This document shows positions 25,815 through 25,815 of a stretch of DNA of 25,815 bases, in pieces. Within the stretch, counting starts at the first letter, position 1. Every line of letters starts with the position of its first letter. Source of the DNA: UBA5951 sp009936885 (GTDB lineage Bacteria > Pseudomonadota > Alphaproteobacteria > Puniceispirillales > Puniceispirillaceae); the NCBI GenBank assembly GCA_937996625.1, contig CALKVA010000018.1, positions 1 through 25,815 of the forward strand. Direction: 5' to 3'. The notes under the pieces were generated by a model. That model saw nothing but the letters and a program-made list of their open reading frames with translations, was not told the origin of the DNA and did not search any database. The position numbers and the translations under genes are program-made.

Positions 25815-25815
25815 T

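Noticed and set aside
1..25815. CRISPR array, insertion sequence or toxin-antitoxin pair
   Set aside because: No regularly spaced repeats, transposase motifs or small toxin/antitoxin gene pairs were seen; the only tandem repeat is the one inside metA.

Overview
The window reads as a stretch of chromosome from a free-living alphaproteobacterium with an AT-rich genome. The lineage call rests on a TrcR (DUF1013) cell-cycle regulator, COQ9, a YdcH/DUF465 protein, YgfZ and a MetA-type homoserine acyltransferase. A streamlined marine lineage such as SAR116 would fit, but this is inference and the genus cannot be fixed from the sequence. Genes are tightly packed, with several start/stop overlaps. 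No insertion sequence, phage gene or CRISPR array is visible. Both window edges cut through genes.

Layout. 1-1300: the 3' end of a possible glycosyltransferase, tRNA-Arg(CCT), and a TupA-type periplasmic binding protein on the minus strand. 1554-7953: a polyamine-use cluster of a glutamine-synthetase-like ligase, agmatinase, a PuuB-like FAD oxidase (minus strand), a SpuC-like aminotransferase and a second PuuA-like ligase. 7993-9771: an acyl-CoA ligase with an abnormal phosphate loop. 9959-13086: oligoendopeptidase F and an ABC1/UbiB kinase-like protein, with overlapping stop and start. 13116-16073: the proton-translocating transhydrogenase pair pntA-pntB. 16325-18464: bS21, COQ9 and MetA. 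18517-20078: purE-purK. 20175-22368: YdcH, TrcR, a gene-poor gap and YgfZ. 22468 to the end: an MFS transporter, a DUF3833 lipoprotein, a small SET-domain protein, tRNA-Thr(GGT) and a truncated flavin disulfide reductase.

How the genes work together. Agmatinase makes putrescine from agmatine. The SpuC-like transaminase and the two gamma-glutamyl-amine ligases plus the PuuB-like oxidase offer two routes from putrescine (direct transamination, or gamma-glutamylation and oxidation) toward GABA and succinate. PuuC- and PuuD-type enzymes and a polyamine transporter are not in the window. PntAB, COQ9 and an ABC1 protein are linked to NADPH supply and ubiquinone, but they are separate transcription units. 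PurEK and MetA are ordinary biosynthesis.

The most unusual points are the acidic, glycine-poor P-loop of the acyl-CoA ligase, a four-copy 15-bp in-frame repeat inside metA, the structured metA leader, two inverted repeats in the control regions of the polyamine genes, and a possible gene relic at 21249-21422. No clearly new multi-gene system was found.
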